A stretch of DNA of 64,000 bases from JAVVHH01 sp964613945 (GTDB lineage Bacteria > Pseudomonadota > Alphaproteobacteria > Acetobacterales > Acetobacteraceae). This document shows, in pieces, positions 53,825 to 62,687 of the stretch. The stretch covers positions 62,001 through 126,000 of the forward strand of contig CAZTJC010000007.1 of the NCBI GenBank assembly GCA_964613945.1, given 5' to 3'. The notes beneath the pieces were generated by a model. The model was not told where the DNA came from, ran no database searches, and saw only the letters and a list, made by a program, of their open reading frames with translations. The translations under genes were made by a program, and so were the position numbers. Every line of letters begins with the position of its first letter. Position 1 is the first letter of the stretch.

Positions 53825-54642
53825 GTGATGAGAACCTCGACCGCAAGGCGACCTTGGTCGTCCTCGGCCCATAAGTGCCAGCTGCCGTCGCCAGGCTGGC
53901 TGCGGAGCCGGTTGGGGCGACCGCACAGGAGCGGACGGACGTTACGGGTGACGATCGTGCGGGGTTCCGTCCCGGACTGCGCGCGAAAGGCTTCGGTCAG
54001 CATCAGGACCGTCAGGTTGCCATTGACCACCAGCGCGTCATAGCCCTCGACGGCGGTGGCATATGGCAGGTCGTAGTGGATGCGGTGGGTGTTGAAGGTG
54101 AGTGCGCAGTAGCGAAACAGCATCTGCTCGTCTGCCACGAACGGCGTGCCGCCGGGGGCTGGTCCTGGCCCGGGTTGTTCCGGTGTTGGTGGACCGGCCG
54201 GCTCGCGGAGGATGTAGTCCTGTTGCTCGGTGATGACGGGCTGCGCCCCCTCCTCACCGAAGATGTCGCGCTGCAAGGTGACGATCATCAGGCGACCGCT
54301 GCGGCCCTGCTTGGTGTCGGTGCCGAGCAGGCTCGTGTGGCGCCTTGCCGGAGCGCCGATGGCGAGATCGCCGTGGAACGCGATGCGGCGGCCGCCGAAC
54401 ATCAGGCGGGTAAGATCCGTAGTAGGCAACTCAAGACCGAGGCCGCCGAAACCATCCGGCCGTAGAAGGGACGGCCGGGTCGCGGGGGCGAACATGGCGC
54501 TGTGCCATCCGCGTGGCAGGACGTCGCCCTCGCGAAGTGTATCGATGTCACGATCGAGCATGGCCAGCATCTGGCGCACACGCGTCACGCTGAACGTATC
54601 GAAATCGACCGTGTCGCCGCTGTGCATCGCGCACCGTTGCAT
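53821..54642 (-). CDS. HTD2/MaoC-type hydratase (mesaconyl-CoA hydratase-like)
   Basis: The 273-residue protein matches the FAS1-dehydratase/HTD2 group related to 3-methylfumaryl-CoA and mesaconyl-C4-CoA hydratases: GDVLPRGWHSAMF, RPDGFGGLGLELP, RLMFGGRRIAFHG, RDIFGEEGAQPVITEQQDYILRE, and the hot-dog active-site motif FRYCALTFNTHRIHYD. It would hydrate an unsaturated acyl-CoA. It precedes a CoA-transferase and a binding protein in one unit, and is divergent from a thiolase-like gene, giving an acid activation/hydration/cleavage-like set. ATG 54627 (MHSGD) is an alternative start. Confidence 0.8.
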   Translation of the reverse strand: MQRCAMHSGDTVDFDTFSVTRVRQMLAMLDRDIDTLREGDVLPRGWHSAMFAPATRPSLLRPDGFGGLGLELPTTDLTRLMFGGRRIAFHGDLAIGAPARRHTSLLGTDTKQGRSGRLMIVTLQRDIFGEEGAQPVITEQQDYILREPAGPPTPEQPGPGPAPGGTPFVADEQMLFRYCALTFNTHRIHYDLPYATAVEGYDALVVNGNLTVLMLTEAFRAQSGTEPRTIVTRNVRPLLCGRPNRLRSQPGDGSWHLWAEDDQGRLAVEVLIT

Positions 54643-54684
54643 TCAGGATTATCAAATGCAATCGGCGACGAGGAAGACAGAGGT

Positions 54685-56211
54685 ATGGCGAGCGATCCGA
54701 ACACCCAGCCGGTGATCGTCGGCGTGGGGGAGATCACCGACCGGCCGGCGGACCCGGCGCTGGGGTTGGAACCGGCGGCGTTAGCGGTGGCGGCGATGCA
54801 GCGGGCTGAGGACGACTCCGGGGCCAGGCTGCTGGCCCAGCTGGACAGCCTGGACGTGGTGGGTGTCGTCTCCTGGCCTTACGACGACCTGCCTGGCCTA
54901 GTCGCCGAGCGGATCGGCGCGACGCCATCCCGTCGGCAGCACGGGCCGATCGGTGGTCAGACACCCGTGCAATTTCTGCATGAAGCGGCCCAGCGGATCG
55001 CGCGCGGCGAAAGCGCCGTTGCCGCCGTCTGCGGGGCAGAAAGCAGCCATACCGCGACCACGGCCCGACGCCGGGGCATGACGTTGCCCTGGACGGAGCC
55101 GCCACTCGGGGCAGATCCTTCTGGCGAGGGTTGGTTGCCGACGCGCAACAGGAACTACCTGCATGCGCTCGCGCGCCAGCACGGGATTACGGAACCGGTC
55201 ACAGTCTATCCGCTCTACGAGATTGCGACGGCGGCCGCCTGGCAGCAGAGTCCGGCGGAAGCGCACGCGGAGTCTGCTGAACTATGGGCCGGCTTGTCCG
55301 CGTCCGCCGCAGGCCAGGCAGGGGCATGGCTGCGAACGGCGATGACGGCAGAGACGATCGCCACTGTGTCCGCAGCCAACCGCATGATCGCCTACCCCTA
55401 TCCAAAGCTGATGGTGGCTAACCCGGCGGTCAATCAGGGAGCCGCCGTGCTGCTCACCAGCTTGGCGGTGGCCCGCGCGGCGGGCGTGCCGGAGGACCGG
55501 CTCATCCACGTCGGCGAGGGCGCGGTGGCGGCCGAGACGTTGGACTGGTGCAGCCGCGACCGATTCGACCATGCTCCCGGGCAAGAGGCGGTGCTGGATG
55601 CCATGCTGGAAGCAGCCGAGCGGGCGGGATCGCAGTTCGACGTGCTCGAGCTGTACAGCTGCTTTCCGGTGGTGCCGAAAATGGCGCGGCGTCGGCTAGG
55701 GCTCCCACCGGACATGCCGGTCAGCGCCGCCGGCGGGCTCACCTTTCATGGGGCGCCGCTGAACAATTACATGACGCATGGCGCGGTCGCTTGCGTGCGC
55801 GCTTTGCGTGCGCGTGATGGGTTGGGGTTGCTCTACGGTCAAGGCGGGACATTGACCTGGCATTACGGGCTCACTCTCGGTCATGTGCCCGTGCCGCAAG
55901 ATTGCTTGCTACGGCCCGCGTCCCGGCAGAGTACGGCCGATCAGCGACGGGGTGCCGCTCCGACCATCGTGTTCGCCGATCAGGGAAGCGGTGCCGTCGA
56001 AACTTTCACCATCATCTATGGCCGCGACGGCGAAGCCGGGCCCGGGACAGTAGTCTTGCGCCTACCGGACGATACGCGAACCCTGGCCCGGGTCGACCCG
56101 GCGGATCGGGAAACGTTGTCGATGCTGCGAACTCAAACAACGTCGCCGGTGGGCGTCACGGGACGACTACGGCCGGGTCCGAACGAATTGGCGTTCTGGT
56201 CGGCGACCTGA
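54685..56211 (+). CDS. Thiolase-like acetyl-CoA acetyltransferase family protein
   Basis: The 508-residue protein belongs to the SCP2-type thiolase-like group with an extra C-terminal domain: PVIVGVGEITDRPADP, AAVCGAESSHTATTARR, LMVANPAVNQGAAVLL, DVLELYSCFPVVPKM, GGLTFHGAPLNNYMTHG and a final beta-rich domain from about residue 410 (PTIVFADQGSG, VVLRLPDDTRTLARVDP). The first Cys of classical thiolases is not clearly in its usual context, so it may carry out a non-thiolytic CoA reaction. ATG 54685 is used; the upstream frame to 54502 lacks homology. It is divergent from the hydratase/CoA-transferase operon. Confidence 0.82.
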   Translation: MASDPNTQPVIVGVGEITDRPADPALGLEPAALAVAAMQRAEDDSGARLLAQLDSLDVVGVVSWPYDDLPGLVAERIGATPSRRQHGPIGGQTPVQFLHEAAQRIARGESAVAAVCGAESSHTATTARRRGMTLPWTEPPLGADPSGEGWLPTRNRNYLHALARQHGITEPVTVYPLYEIATAAAWQQSPAEAHAESAELWAGLSASAAGQAGAWLRTAMTAETIATVSAANRMIAYPYPKLMVANPAVNQGAAVLLTSLAVARAAGVPEDRLIHVGEGAVAAETLDWCSRDRFDHAPGQEAVLDAMLEAAERAGSQFDVLELYSCFPVVPKMARRRLGLPPDMPVSAAGGLTFHGAPLNNYMTHGAVACVRALRARDGLGLLYGQGGTLTWHYGLTLGHVPVPQDCLLRPASRQSTADQRRGAAPTIVFADQGSGAVETFTIIYGRDGEAGPGTVVLRLPDDTRTLARVDPADRETLSMLRTQTTSPVGVTGRLRPGPNELAFWSAT

Positions 56212-56251
56212 TCCGTCCTGTTTGATTAACATGCCGACGGCCGCACGTCCC

Positions 56252-57040
56252 TCAAGCCTTTAGGAACCCAGCGACAGTCTCGGCGAACGGGATTGGATCG
56301 ATGCTGGGGTGGAAGTGCGCACCCTCCAGGCGAACGAGTCCGGCACCTGGGATGGATGCTGCAAGGCGTTCGGCGTGGTAGAACGGGATCAGCACGTCGC
56401 CGGCAGCGCCGATGACGAGCGTCTCGTGTCGCAGCTGAGCAAGTTCCGCCGAGCGGTCGAAATCGAGCAACATGCGCACCCGGGCCGCCGTGACGGATAG
56501 TGGCGCAAGTGTCTGGCCCGCCACTCCGACGGCGCGGCTGAGGTCTGTCGTATGGGCCTCCATCCATGCCGGGTCGTAGCCGAAGACGTGCGTCAGCATC
56601 TGGTATGGTGCAGTGAGCCCGGCGTCGAGCAGCGCGGCACGTGCTTCGAAGAGTGCTCGGAAACGGGCATCGGGCCGATCCCAGCTGCCGCTGATCACCA
56701 GTCGCCGGGCACGAGACGGCGCGTCGAGTGCCAAAGACTGCACGATCGCGCCTCCGGTCGAGTGACCGACCAGATGCGCCGCCTCGACCCGTTCGGCATC
56801 CAGCACCGAGAGCAAGTCGGTTGCGATCAAGGAGATGTTGTAGGGCGTGTCCGGCCGGTCGCTCCGGCCGGCGCCGCGATGGTCCACGATGATCAAATCG
56901 AAGCGGTCGGCGAGGCACGAGGCGACGCCTGACCAGAACCTTCCGTCGCCACCGAGGCCGGGGATGAGGGCTACGACCGGGCCGATGCCGGTCCGTTCGT
57001 AGTGGATCCGGCAGCCATCGGCGGCGGTCGCGATCGGCAT
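56252..57040 (-). CDS. Alpha/beta hydrolase
   Basis: The 262-residue protein is a standard alpha/beta hydrolase: VALIPGLGGDGRFWSG, IIVDHRGAGRSDRP, nucleophile elbow LVGHSTGGAIVQSLAL (Ser near 95), acid region LVIGAAGDVLIP and the catalytic His in LEGAHFHPSIDP. ATG 57040 lies eight bases after the binding-protein stop and is preferred to an upstream ATG at 57079. It is the last gene of the cysteate-lyase-like operon. Candidate substrates are esters, amides or lactones; none can be named from sequence. Confidence 0.87.
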   Translation of the reverse strand: MPIATAADGCRIHYERTGIGPVVALIPGLGGDGRFWSGVASCLADRFDLIIVDHRGAGRSDRPDTPYNISLIATDLLSVLDAERVEAAHLVGHSTGGAIVQSLALDAPSRARRLVISGSWDRPDARFRALFEARAALLDAGLTAPYQMLTHVFGYDPAWMEAHTTDLSRAVGVAGQTLAPLSVTAARVRMLLDFDRSAELAQLRHETLVIGAAGDVLIPFYHAERLAASIPGAGLVRLEGAHFHPSIDPIPFAETVAGFLKA

Positions 57041-57047
57041 TGCCGGG

Positions 57048-58619
57048 TCAGGCCGGGCGTACGTCGTAGAATTGCGCAAAGCCGATGCGCACGTCGCGCA
57101 GCTTCCGCAATGCCGTCGCTTCGTAATAGGCGCCCAGCGGCAGGTAGCTCGGGTCCTCGAAGAAGACCCGCTGCATCTCGGTGCAGATCCGCTTCTGGTC
57201 GTCGAGCGTGGCGGCGTCGAACCAGTCCTGCCGGAGTTGCTCCAGCCGCGGCGCGGCGGGCCAGCCGAACCACGCCTGGTTGCCGTTGCCGCGCAGGCCG
57301 AGCTGGCTCGCCGGGTCGAGGTTGTTGGTGCCGTTCAGGTTGGTGAGGAAGATGTTCCACCCGCCCTCGGCCGGCGGCTTGCGGCTGCTGCGGCGCTGCA
57401 CGACCGTGCCCCAATCGCTGGCGGCCACGTCGACGTTCATGCCGCAGCGTTGGAGCGCGTCGGCCATGACCAGAACCATGGCATGCGTCGTGGGGTAGTC
57501 GGTGGGGTCGAGGATCACCACGCGCTCGCCCTTGTAGCCGGCCTCGCGCAGTGCCTGCTTCACCTTGGCCGGGTTGATCGGACCGAGGAGCTGTTCGGTG
57601 CCGACCGTGGTCGCCAGCGGCGTGCCGGGGCTGAACAGGCCGACATTGACCTTCCACAACGAGTGATCGTCGCCGCCTTCGGCGGTCATGACCTCCGTCT
57701 GATCGACCGTGCCGAGCATGGCGCGACGGATCGCCGGGTTGTCGAACGGCGGGAAAAGGCTGTTGAAGCGGAGGCAGCCGAGCGCGCCGCCGGGATCGAG
57801 GATGCGCATCGCAATGTCGCCACCACGCTTGAGCATGGGCTGCAGGTCCGGCGTCGGGCTCTGCCACCAATCGACTTCGCCGTTGGTGATGGCGTTGGCG
57901 GCGGTCGCGGCGTCCGGGATGACGCGCCACTCGACCCGATCGTAATGCACCGTTTTCGGCCCGGCGGTGAAGGTCGGCGTGCCGCCGCTGCGGGGGACGT
58001 AGTCGCGATTACGCTCGTAGACCAGTAGCGCGCCGGGGATGCGCTCCTTGGCGTTGAAGCGGAACGGACCGCTGCCGATCATCTTGCTGACCTGCTTGTT
58101 CGGGTCGGTCTCGGCCAGGCGCTGTGGCATAATGCAGGGCATGCTGGTGCCGGTCTTGCCCAGCGCGTTCGGCAGCAGCGGGAACGGCTTCTTGAGCCGG
58201 AACTGGATCACCTGGTCGCTGGCGGCGGTCAGCTCGTCGGTCGCGTCCATCAACGCGCGGCCGAAGGCGTCGCGGGCGGCGAAGCGGCGGATGCTGGGCA
58301 CGACGTCCTGCGCCCGCACCGGCTCGCCGTCGTGGAAGCGCAAGCCCTCGCGCAGCGTCAGGCGCCAGAGCTTGCCGTCGTCCTCCACTGTATGCCCGGC
58401 CACCATCTGCGGCTCGATCGCGTAGTCGGCGGTCTGGCCGTACAGCGTGTCGAACACGAGGTAGCCGTGGTTGCGGGTGACGGTGGCGGTGGTCCAGATC
58501 GGGTCCAGCACCGCCACATCGCTTTCCGGCACGAAGCGCATCAGCGATGCCGGCTGCGCGATGGCGGGAGCGGCGAGCGCGGAGGCGGTCGCGGCGAGCA
58601 GGGTCCGGCGCTTGATCAT
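57048..58619 (-). CDS. Family 5 (peptide-type) solute-binding protein, second copy
   Basis: The 523-residue periplasmic protein has a leader (MIKRRTLLAATASALAAPAIAQ) and the family 5 fold: NHGYLVFDTLYGQ, LREGLRFHDGEPVRAQD, KKPFPLLPNALGK, GSGPFRFN, LRFNSLFPPFDNPAIRRAML. Motifs match the protein at 31930 position for position, showing paralogy. No permease gene is next to it. ATG 58619 overlaps the racemase stop (ATGA). It lies in a unit with a cysteate-lyase-like enzyme and a racemase, so an amino-acid-like or peptide ligand is likely. Confidence 0.92.
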   Translation of the reverse strand: MIKRRTLLAATASALAAPAIAQPASLMRFVPESDVAVLDPIWTTATVTRNHGYLVFDTLYGQTADYAIEPQMVAGHTVEDDGKLWRLTLREGLRFHDGEPVRAQDVVPSIRRFAARDAFGRALMDATDELTAASDQVIQFRLKKPFPLLPNALGKTGTSMPCIMPQRLAETDPNKQVSKMIGSGPFRFNAKERIPGALLVYERNRDYVPRSGGTPTFTAGPKTVHYDRVEWRVIPDAATAANAITNGEVDWWQSPTPDLQPMLKRGGDIAMRILDPGGALGCLRFNSLFPPFDNPAIRRAMLGTVDQTEVMTAEGGDDHSLWKVNVGLFSPGTPLATTVGTEQLLGPINPAKVKQALREAGYKGERVVILDPTDYPTTHAMVLVMADALQRCGMNVDVAASDWGTVVQRRSSRKPPAEGGWNIFLTNLNGTNNLDPASQLGLRGNGNQAWFGWPAAPRLEQLRQDWFDAATLDDQKRICTEMQRVFFEDPSYLPLGAYYEATALRKLRDVRIGFAQFYDVRPA

Positions 58620-59320
58620 GCGGCCTCCATCAGTTTTAGGCGTGCGCCGCAGCGCTTCAACGCCATGCGTGCAAGGGCGGCGCTGGAATCCACCGTCACG
58701 TCGCGAAACTCGGCCATGTCGCCGAGCGCGACCGAGACCTCGGTGCAGCCGAAGATGACGGCAGTGCAGCCCTGCCCGAGCATGGTGCGCACCACTGTCG
58801 CTAGGCCGGTGCGGGCGTCGTCCAAGCGTCCCACTTTGACGGCGTAGATCCCGGCATCGACCGGCGCGGCGTCCTCCGGCAAGCGGCACTCCAGCCCCTG
58901 CGCCTTCAGCACGGACTGGAAGATGTCTGCCTTGATGGTGCCCTCGGTGGCCAGCAGCCCGATCGGCCCGCGCTCGATCCCGCGGTCACGCAGCGCGTCC
59001 AGCACGGCATGCACTATGTGCAGGATCGGCACCGGCGAGCGCGCCGCCACCTCGTCGAACCAGGCATGCGCGGTATTACAGGGGATCGCGATCAGCTCGG
59101 CGCCGCCGGCGACCAAGCGACCGATGCCGTCGACCATGGCGTCGGCTGGCGAGGGGCCGTCGCGGAGCAGGGCATCCATGCGGTCGGGGATTTGCGGCAG
59201 GCACGCCACCAGGAACGGGATATGATCCTGGTCGCGCGTCGCCTCGGTCTGCAACACGAACTTCTCGAGGAAGTCGACCGTCGCGAGCGGGCCCATGCCG
59301 CCCAAGACGCCGAGCATCAC
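58616..59320 (-). CDS. Aspartate/glutamate racemase family protein
   Basis: The 234-residue protein has the Asp/Glu racemase two-Cys active site: MLGVLGGMGPLATVDFLEK at the start, the first Cys in IAIPCNTAHAWFDEV near 80-94 and the second in AVIFGCTEVSVAL near 190. It would invert an acidic amino acid (Asp, Glu or a sulfonic analogue such as cysteate) without PLP. Both ends overlap neighbours by ATGA. Its coupling to a PLP-dependent lyase of the D-cysteine-desulfhydrase family suggests it supplies the correct enantiomer (inference). Confidence 0.9.
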   Translation of the reverse strand: MMLGVLGGMGPLATVDFLEKFVLQTEATRDQDHIPFLVACLPQIPDRMDALLRDGPSPADAMVDGIGRLVAGGAELIAIPCNTAHAWFDEVAARSPVPILHIVHAVLDALRDRGIERGPIGLLATEGTIKADIFQSVLKAQGLECRLPEDAAPVDAGIYAVKVGRLDDARTGLATVVRTMLGQGCTAVIFGCTEVSVALGDMAEFRDVTVDSSAALARMALKRCGARLKLMEAA

Positions 59321-60342
59321 GAAGCGGCCGTGCTGCCGCCTTCGCCGAACGAGAAGGCGTTGATGTAGCCCGGCAGTGCCGCCGACCCGCCGGTATGGAC
59401 GAAGACGATACGCTGGCTCTTGTCGAACTGGCCTTTCCGGATCAGGTCGATCAGCCCGGCGGCGCCCTTGCCGGTATAGACCGGATCCAACAGGATGCCT
59501 TCCAGGCGGGCGAACATCTCGATCGCCTCGATGCAGCCGGGCGTCGGGATGCCGTAACCCTCGCCGACGTAGTCGGTGTTGGCGACGACGTCTTCGCGCT
59601 TGACCACGCCCGGGCAGCCCAGCTTCTCCGCCGTCGCGGTCGCCAGCTTGAAGACGTTCTCCTCCTGCTTGGCCTTCGGCGCACGCACGCCGATGCCGAG
59701 CAACGGGATGCCGGAGTTGAGCGCCTTGAGGCCGACGATCAGCCCGGCCTGGGTGCCGGCGCTGCCGGTCGCGTGGACCACGTGATCGATCACCATACCC
59801 AGGTTGTTGGCATCGTTGACCAGCTCGAGCGCGCAGTTGACGTAGCCGAGCGCGCCGGTGGGATTAGAGCCACCGCCAGGGATGACGTAGACCTTTCGGC
59901 CTTCGGCACGGCGCTGTTCGGCCACGGCGTCCATCTCGGCTTGCATGTCGACGCCGCCGGGTCGTCCTTCGGTGGTGGCGCCGTGCAGCAGGTCGAGGAA
60001 GACGTTGCCGTTATGTTTGTAATTGGGATCGTTCGAGCCGGTCCGATCCTCGAGCAGGATATGGCACGCCATCCCGAGCTTGGCCGCATAAGCCGCCGTC
60101 TGCCGTGCGTGATTGGACTGGGTCGCGCCTTGCGTCATGACCAGATCCGCACCCTGCGCCTGCGCTTCGGCCATCAGGAATTCCAGCTTGCGCGTCTTGT
60201 TGCCGCCCGTCGACAAGCCTGTGCAGTCGTCGCGCTTGATCCACAGTTCGGGCCCGCCGAGTTCGGCGGAAAGCCGATCCATCCTCTCCAGAGCCGTGGG
60301 CAAGTGAGCGTGGCGCAACCGCGGAAAGCGGGAAAGATGCAT
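59317..60342 (-). CDS. cuyA: PLP-dependent D-cysteine desulfhydrase/L-cysteate sulfo-lyase family enzyme
   Basis: The 341-residue PLP enzyme belongs to the ACC deaminase/D-cysteine desulfhydrase family: WIKRDDCTGLSTGGNKTRKL (PLP Lys in GGNKTRK near 48-54), MTQGATQSNHARQTAAYAAK, IPGGGSNPTGALGYVN and FVHTGGSAALPGY. The QGATQSNHARQTAA and GSNDPNYKHNGN spellings are those I recall for L-cysteate sulfo-lyase CuyA, which releases sulfite, ammonia and pyruvate from cysteate, but D-cysteine desulfhydrase cannot be excluded by eye. ATG 60342 is used. It is first in an operon with the racemase, a binding protein and a hydrolase. The symbol is tentative. Confidence 0.75.
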   Translation of the reverse strand: MHLSRFPRLRHAHLPTALERMDRLSAELGGPELWIKRDDCTGLSTGGNKTRKLEFLMAEAQAQGADLVMTQGATQSNHARQTAAYAAKLGMACHILLEDRTGSNDPNYKHNGNVFLDLLHGATTEGRPGGVDMQAEMDAVAEQRRAEGRKVYVIPGGGSNPTGALGYVNCALELVNDANNLGMVIDHVVHATGSAGTQAGLIVGLKALNSGIPLLGIGVRAPKAKQEENVFKLATATAEKLGCPGVVKREDVVANTDYVGEGYGIPTPGCIEAIEMFARLEGILLDPVYTGKGAAGLIDLIRKGQFDKSQRIVFVHTGGSAALPGYINAFSFGEGGSTAAS

Positions 60343-60650
60343 CGACCGACCTATAACCTGAAATGTCAGCAAACAGAGTACTACGGAATGAAATGACTAC
60401 AAATTCAAAGTTTCTGAGGCTGTCTGGCGGCTGATCCCGCCCTGCCCGGCTCATGGCGGCATTCGAGCGACACACGGGCTCAGCTTGCTCAACCCATGAG
60501 AGTCGCTGCCATCGCAGCCAATACGATCCAACCGCCCACGACAATGGAACTAGCTTGCGGGGTGCCGCCCATCTCTTCATTGTGGATCGCAAGAGAGCCA
60601 GGCGAATAGTCACGTCGCCAAGGCCTGAACGCGTCGGAGGATCGTCACGG
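60343..60650. promoter_or_regulatory. Divergent intergenic region
   Basis: These 308 bases lie between the cuyA-like gene and a LivK-like gene on the other strand, and must hold both promoters. The first 80 bases are clearly AT-richer than the surroundings (about 60350-60415, e.g. TATAACCTG, AGAGTACTACGGAATG). A short hairpin GGCGG/CCGCC lies at 60426-60441. No regulator gene, RNA gene or long repeat is seen; an open frame upstream of 60651 lacks homology. Confidence 0.4.
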
Positions 60651-61796
60651 ATGGAAATCGTTACACGCCGAGCAACCTTGTTGGGCAGCCTGGCGGCCCT
60701 GGCGGCCCCCTCCATCATCGCTCGCGCCGAGGAGCCGGTCCGGATCGGCGTCGTCTCGCCGCAGACCGGCGCGGCAGCGCAGTCAGGCCAGTTCATGCGC
60801 AACGGAATCGCGCTGGCGCTCGACGGCATCAACGCCAAGGGCGGCGTACTGGGGCGCAAGATGGAAACCGTCGTCGCCGACGATCAGACCACCAATCCCG
60901 GCGCGGTCCTAGCCTTCAGCAGACTCGCCTCCGACCCGGCGATGGTCGGTTTCATCGGCTCGATCCGCTCGACCCAGGTGCAGGCCGTGTCGCCCGACGT
61001 GCTCAAGCAGGGCAAGCCGATGATGATCGGCGGCACCGATCCTCGCCTGACCCATCAGGGCAATCGCTGGCTGTTCCGCTGCCGGCCGAACGACACCTAT
61101 TCGGCCAAGACCATCGCTTCCTATGGCACCGAGACGCTCGGCCATAAGAAGATCGCCCTGATCTATTCCACCGACGCCTTCGGCACCGGCGGCCGCGACG
61201 CGCTGACGGCCGAGTTGAAGTCGCTCGGCATCACGCCGGTCCTTTCGGTGGGCTACACCAACCAGCAGGCGGACTTCACCCCGGTGGTGCTGCAAGTGAG
61301 GACGTCGGGCGCCGATCTCATCACCAGCTACTTCACCTTCGAGACCGACCTGGGCGTGTTCGCCAAGCAGCTACGGCAGCTCGGGGTGCGGACACCCTGG
61401 TTGGGCTCGCCCTCGATCGTGGATACCTCGGCGCTCGAACTGGCCGGCCCTGCGCTGTATGACACCTACGGCGTGGCGGATTACGCGGTCGACGCCAGCC
61501 CGGAGTCGAAAAGTTTCGGCGCAGCATACCAGGCGCGGTTCAAGGTGCTGCCGGACAACCAAGCCTCCTGGGCGTTCGATGCGACCAACGTCCTCGCGAC
61601 CGCGATCAACAATGCCAAGAGCACGGACCCGGAAGCCATGCGCAAGGCGATCCTCGACATTCAGGGCTACAAGGGCGCGGAAGGCGAATACGACTTCGAT
61701 CCGAATGGCGATGGGTTGCACGGCTATAGCGTGGTGCAGAACCAAGCCGGCAAGATCAACTTCATCAAGTTCGTCGAATTCCCGAAGCCCTCGTAG
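60651..61796 (+). CDS. LivK-type solute-binding protein
   Basis: The 381-residue protein has a Tat-like leader (VTRRATLLGSLAALAAPSIIARA) and a type I periplasmic-binding fold: VRIGVVSPQTGAAAQSGQF, GIALALDGINAKGGVLGRKME, IALIYSTDAFGTGGRDAL. Its C-terminus (INFIKFVEFPKPS) is typical of branched-chain-type binders. ATG 60651 follows GGAGG by ten bases. LivH and fused LivM/LivG genes follow, so it heads an importer operon cut by the window edge. Its ligand may be shared with the divergent racemase/lyase operon. Confidence 0.92.
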   Translation: MEIVTRRATLLGSLAALAAPSIIARAEEPVRIGVVSPQTGAAAQSGQFMRNGIALALDGINAKGGVLGRKMETVVADDQTTNPGAVLAFSRLASDPAMVGFIGSIRSTQVQAVSPDVLKQGKPMMIGGTDPRLTHQGNRWLFRCRPNDTYSAKTIASYGTETLGHKKIALIYSTDAFGTGGRDALTAELKSLGITPVLSVGYTNQQADFTPVVLQVRTSGADLITSYFTFETDLGVFAKQLRQLGVRTPWLGSPSIVDTSALELAGPALYDTYGVADYAVDASPESKSFGAAYQARFKVLPDNQASWAFDATNVLATAINNAKSTDPEAMRKAILDIQGYKGAEGEYDFDPNGDGLHGYSVVQNQAGKINFIKFVEFPKPS

Positions 61797-61808
61797 CGGG
61801 GCGCGTCG

Positions 61809-62687
61809 ATGCTGGAAATACTGCCGCAGCTCCTGTTCACGGGGCTCGGAATCGGGGCGATCTACGCACTGGCTTCCCTCGGCTTCGTGCTGCTGATCCG
61901 CGCGGCCAACGTGGTGAACTTCGCGCAGGGCCAGTTTTCCATGCTCGGCGCCTACATTCTTCTGGTGCTCTTCGTTGGCGTCGGCTTGCCGTATTGGGCG
62001 GCATTCCTGGCTTCGATCATCCTGATGGCCGGGTTCGGCGTGCTGTTCGCCGGGGCGGTCTACTGGCCCCTGCGCAATCGCGGCCAGCTCACCGTCATCA
62101 TCAGCACGATCGGCGCCTCCATCCTGCTGCCCAATGCGGTGCTCGCGCTTTACGGGCCCAGCCCGGCGACAGTGCCGACCCTGTTCGACAATCCGGGCTT
62201 CATGGCCGGATCGGTTTTCGTCGACACGCAGTATCTGTCGATCATCGCCTTCACGATCTTGATGGTGATCCTGCAATATTTGATCTTTGAAAAGACCATG
62301 CTGGGCAAGAAGCTCCAGGCGACGTCGCAGGACAAGGAAATGGCGGCGATGCTCGGCATTCCCGTGGCCATCATGGTGCTGATCACCTTCGCCTACAGCG
62401 CCGCGCTCGGAGCGTTGGCCGGCGTGCTGGTAGCGCCGGTGCTGTTCGTCTCCGTTGGCATGGGCGCAACCATCGCGCTGAAGGCGTTCGCGGCCAATAT
62501 TATCGGCGGGTTCGGCAGCATCCCTGGCGCCATTCTGGGCGGAATCATCATCGGCTTGGCCGAGACCTTAGGCGCGACCTATCTCTCGACGCCGTACAAG
62601 GATGCTTACGGCTTCATTATTCTGCTTCTGGTGCTCCTCGTGCGGCCGCAAGGCTTGTTCGGCGAGTTGATCGCGGAGAAGGCATGA
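61809..62687 (+). CDS. Branched-chain-type ABC transporter permease (LivH-like)
   Basis: The 292-residue protein has about eight membrane segments with LivH marks: LASLGFVLLIRAANVVNFAQGQFSMLGAY near the start and the coupling loop LGKKLQATSQDKEMAAMLGI. It closes with LRPQGLFGEL-like VRPQGLFGELI. It follows the LivK gene by 12 bases and overlaps the fused LivM/LivG gene by ATGA (62684-62687). Confidence 0.93.
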   Translation: MLEILPQLLFTGLGIGAIYALASLGFVLLIRAANVVNFAQGQFSMLGAYILLVLFVGVGLPYWAAFLASIILMAGFGVLFAGAVYWPLRNRGQLTVIISTIGASILLPNAVLALYGPSPATVPTLFDNPGFMAGSVFVDTQYLSIIAFTILMVILQYLIFEKTMLGKKLQATSQDKEMAAMLGIPVAIMVLITFAYSAALGALAGVLVAPVLFVSVGMGATIALKAFAANIIGGFGSIPGAILGGIIIGLAETLGATYLSTPYKDAYGFIILLLVLLVRPQGLFGELIAEKA

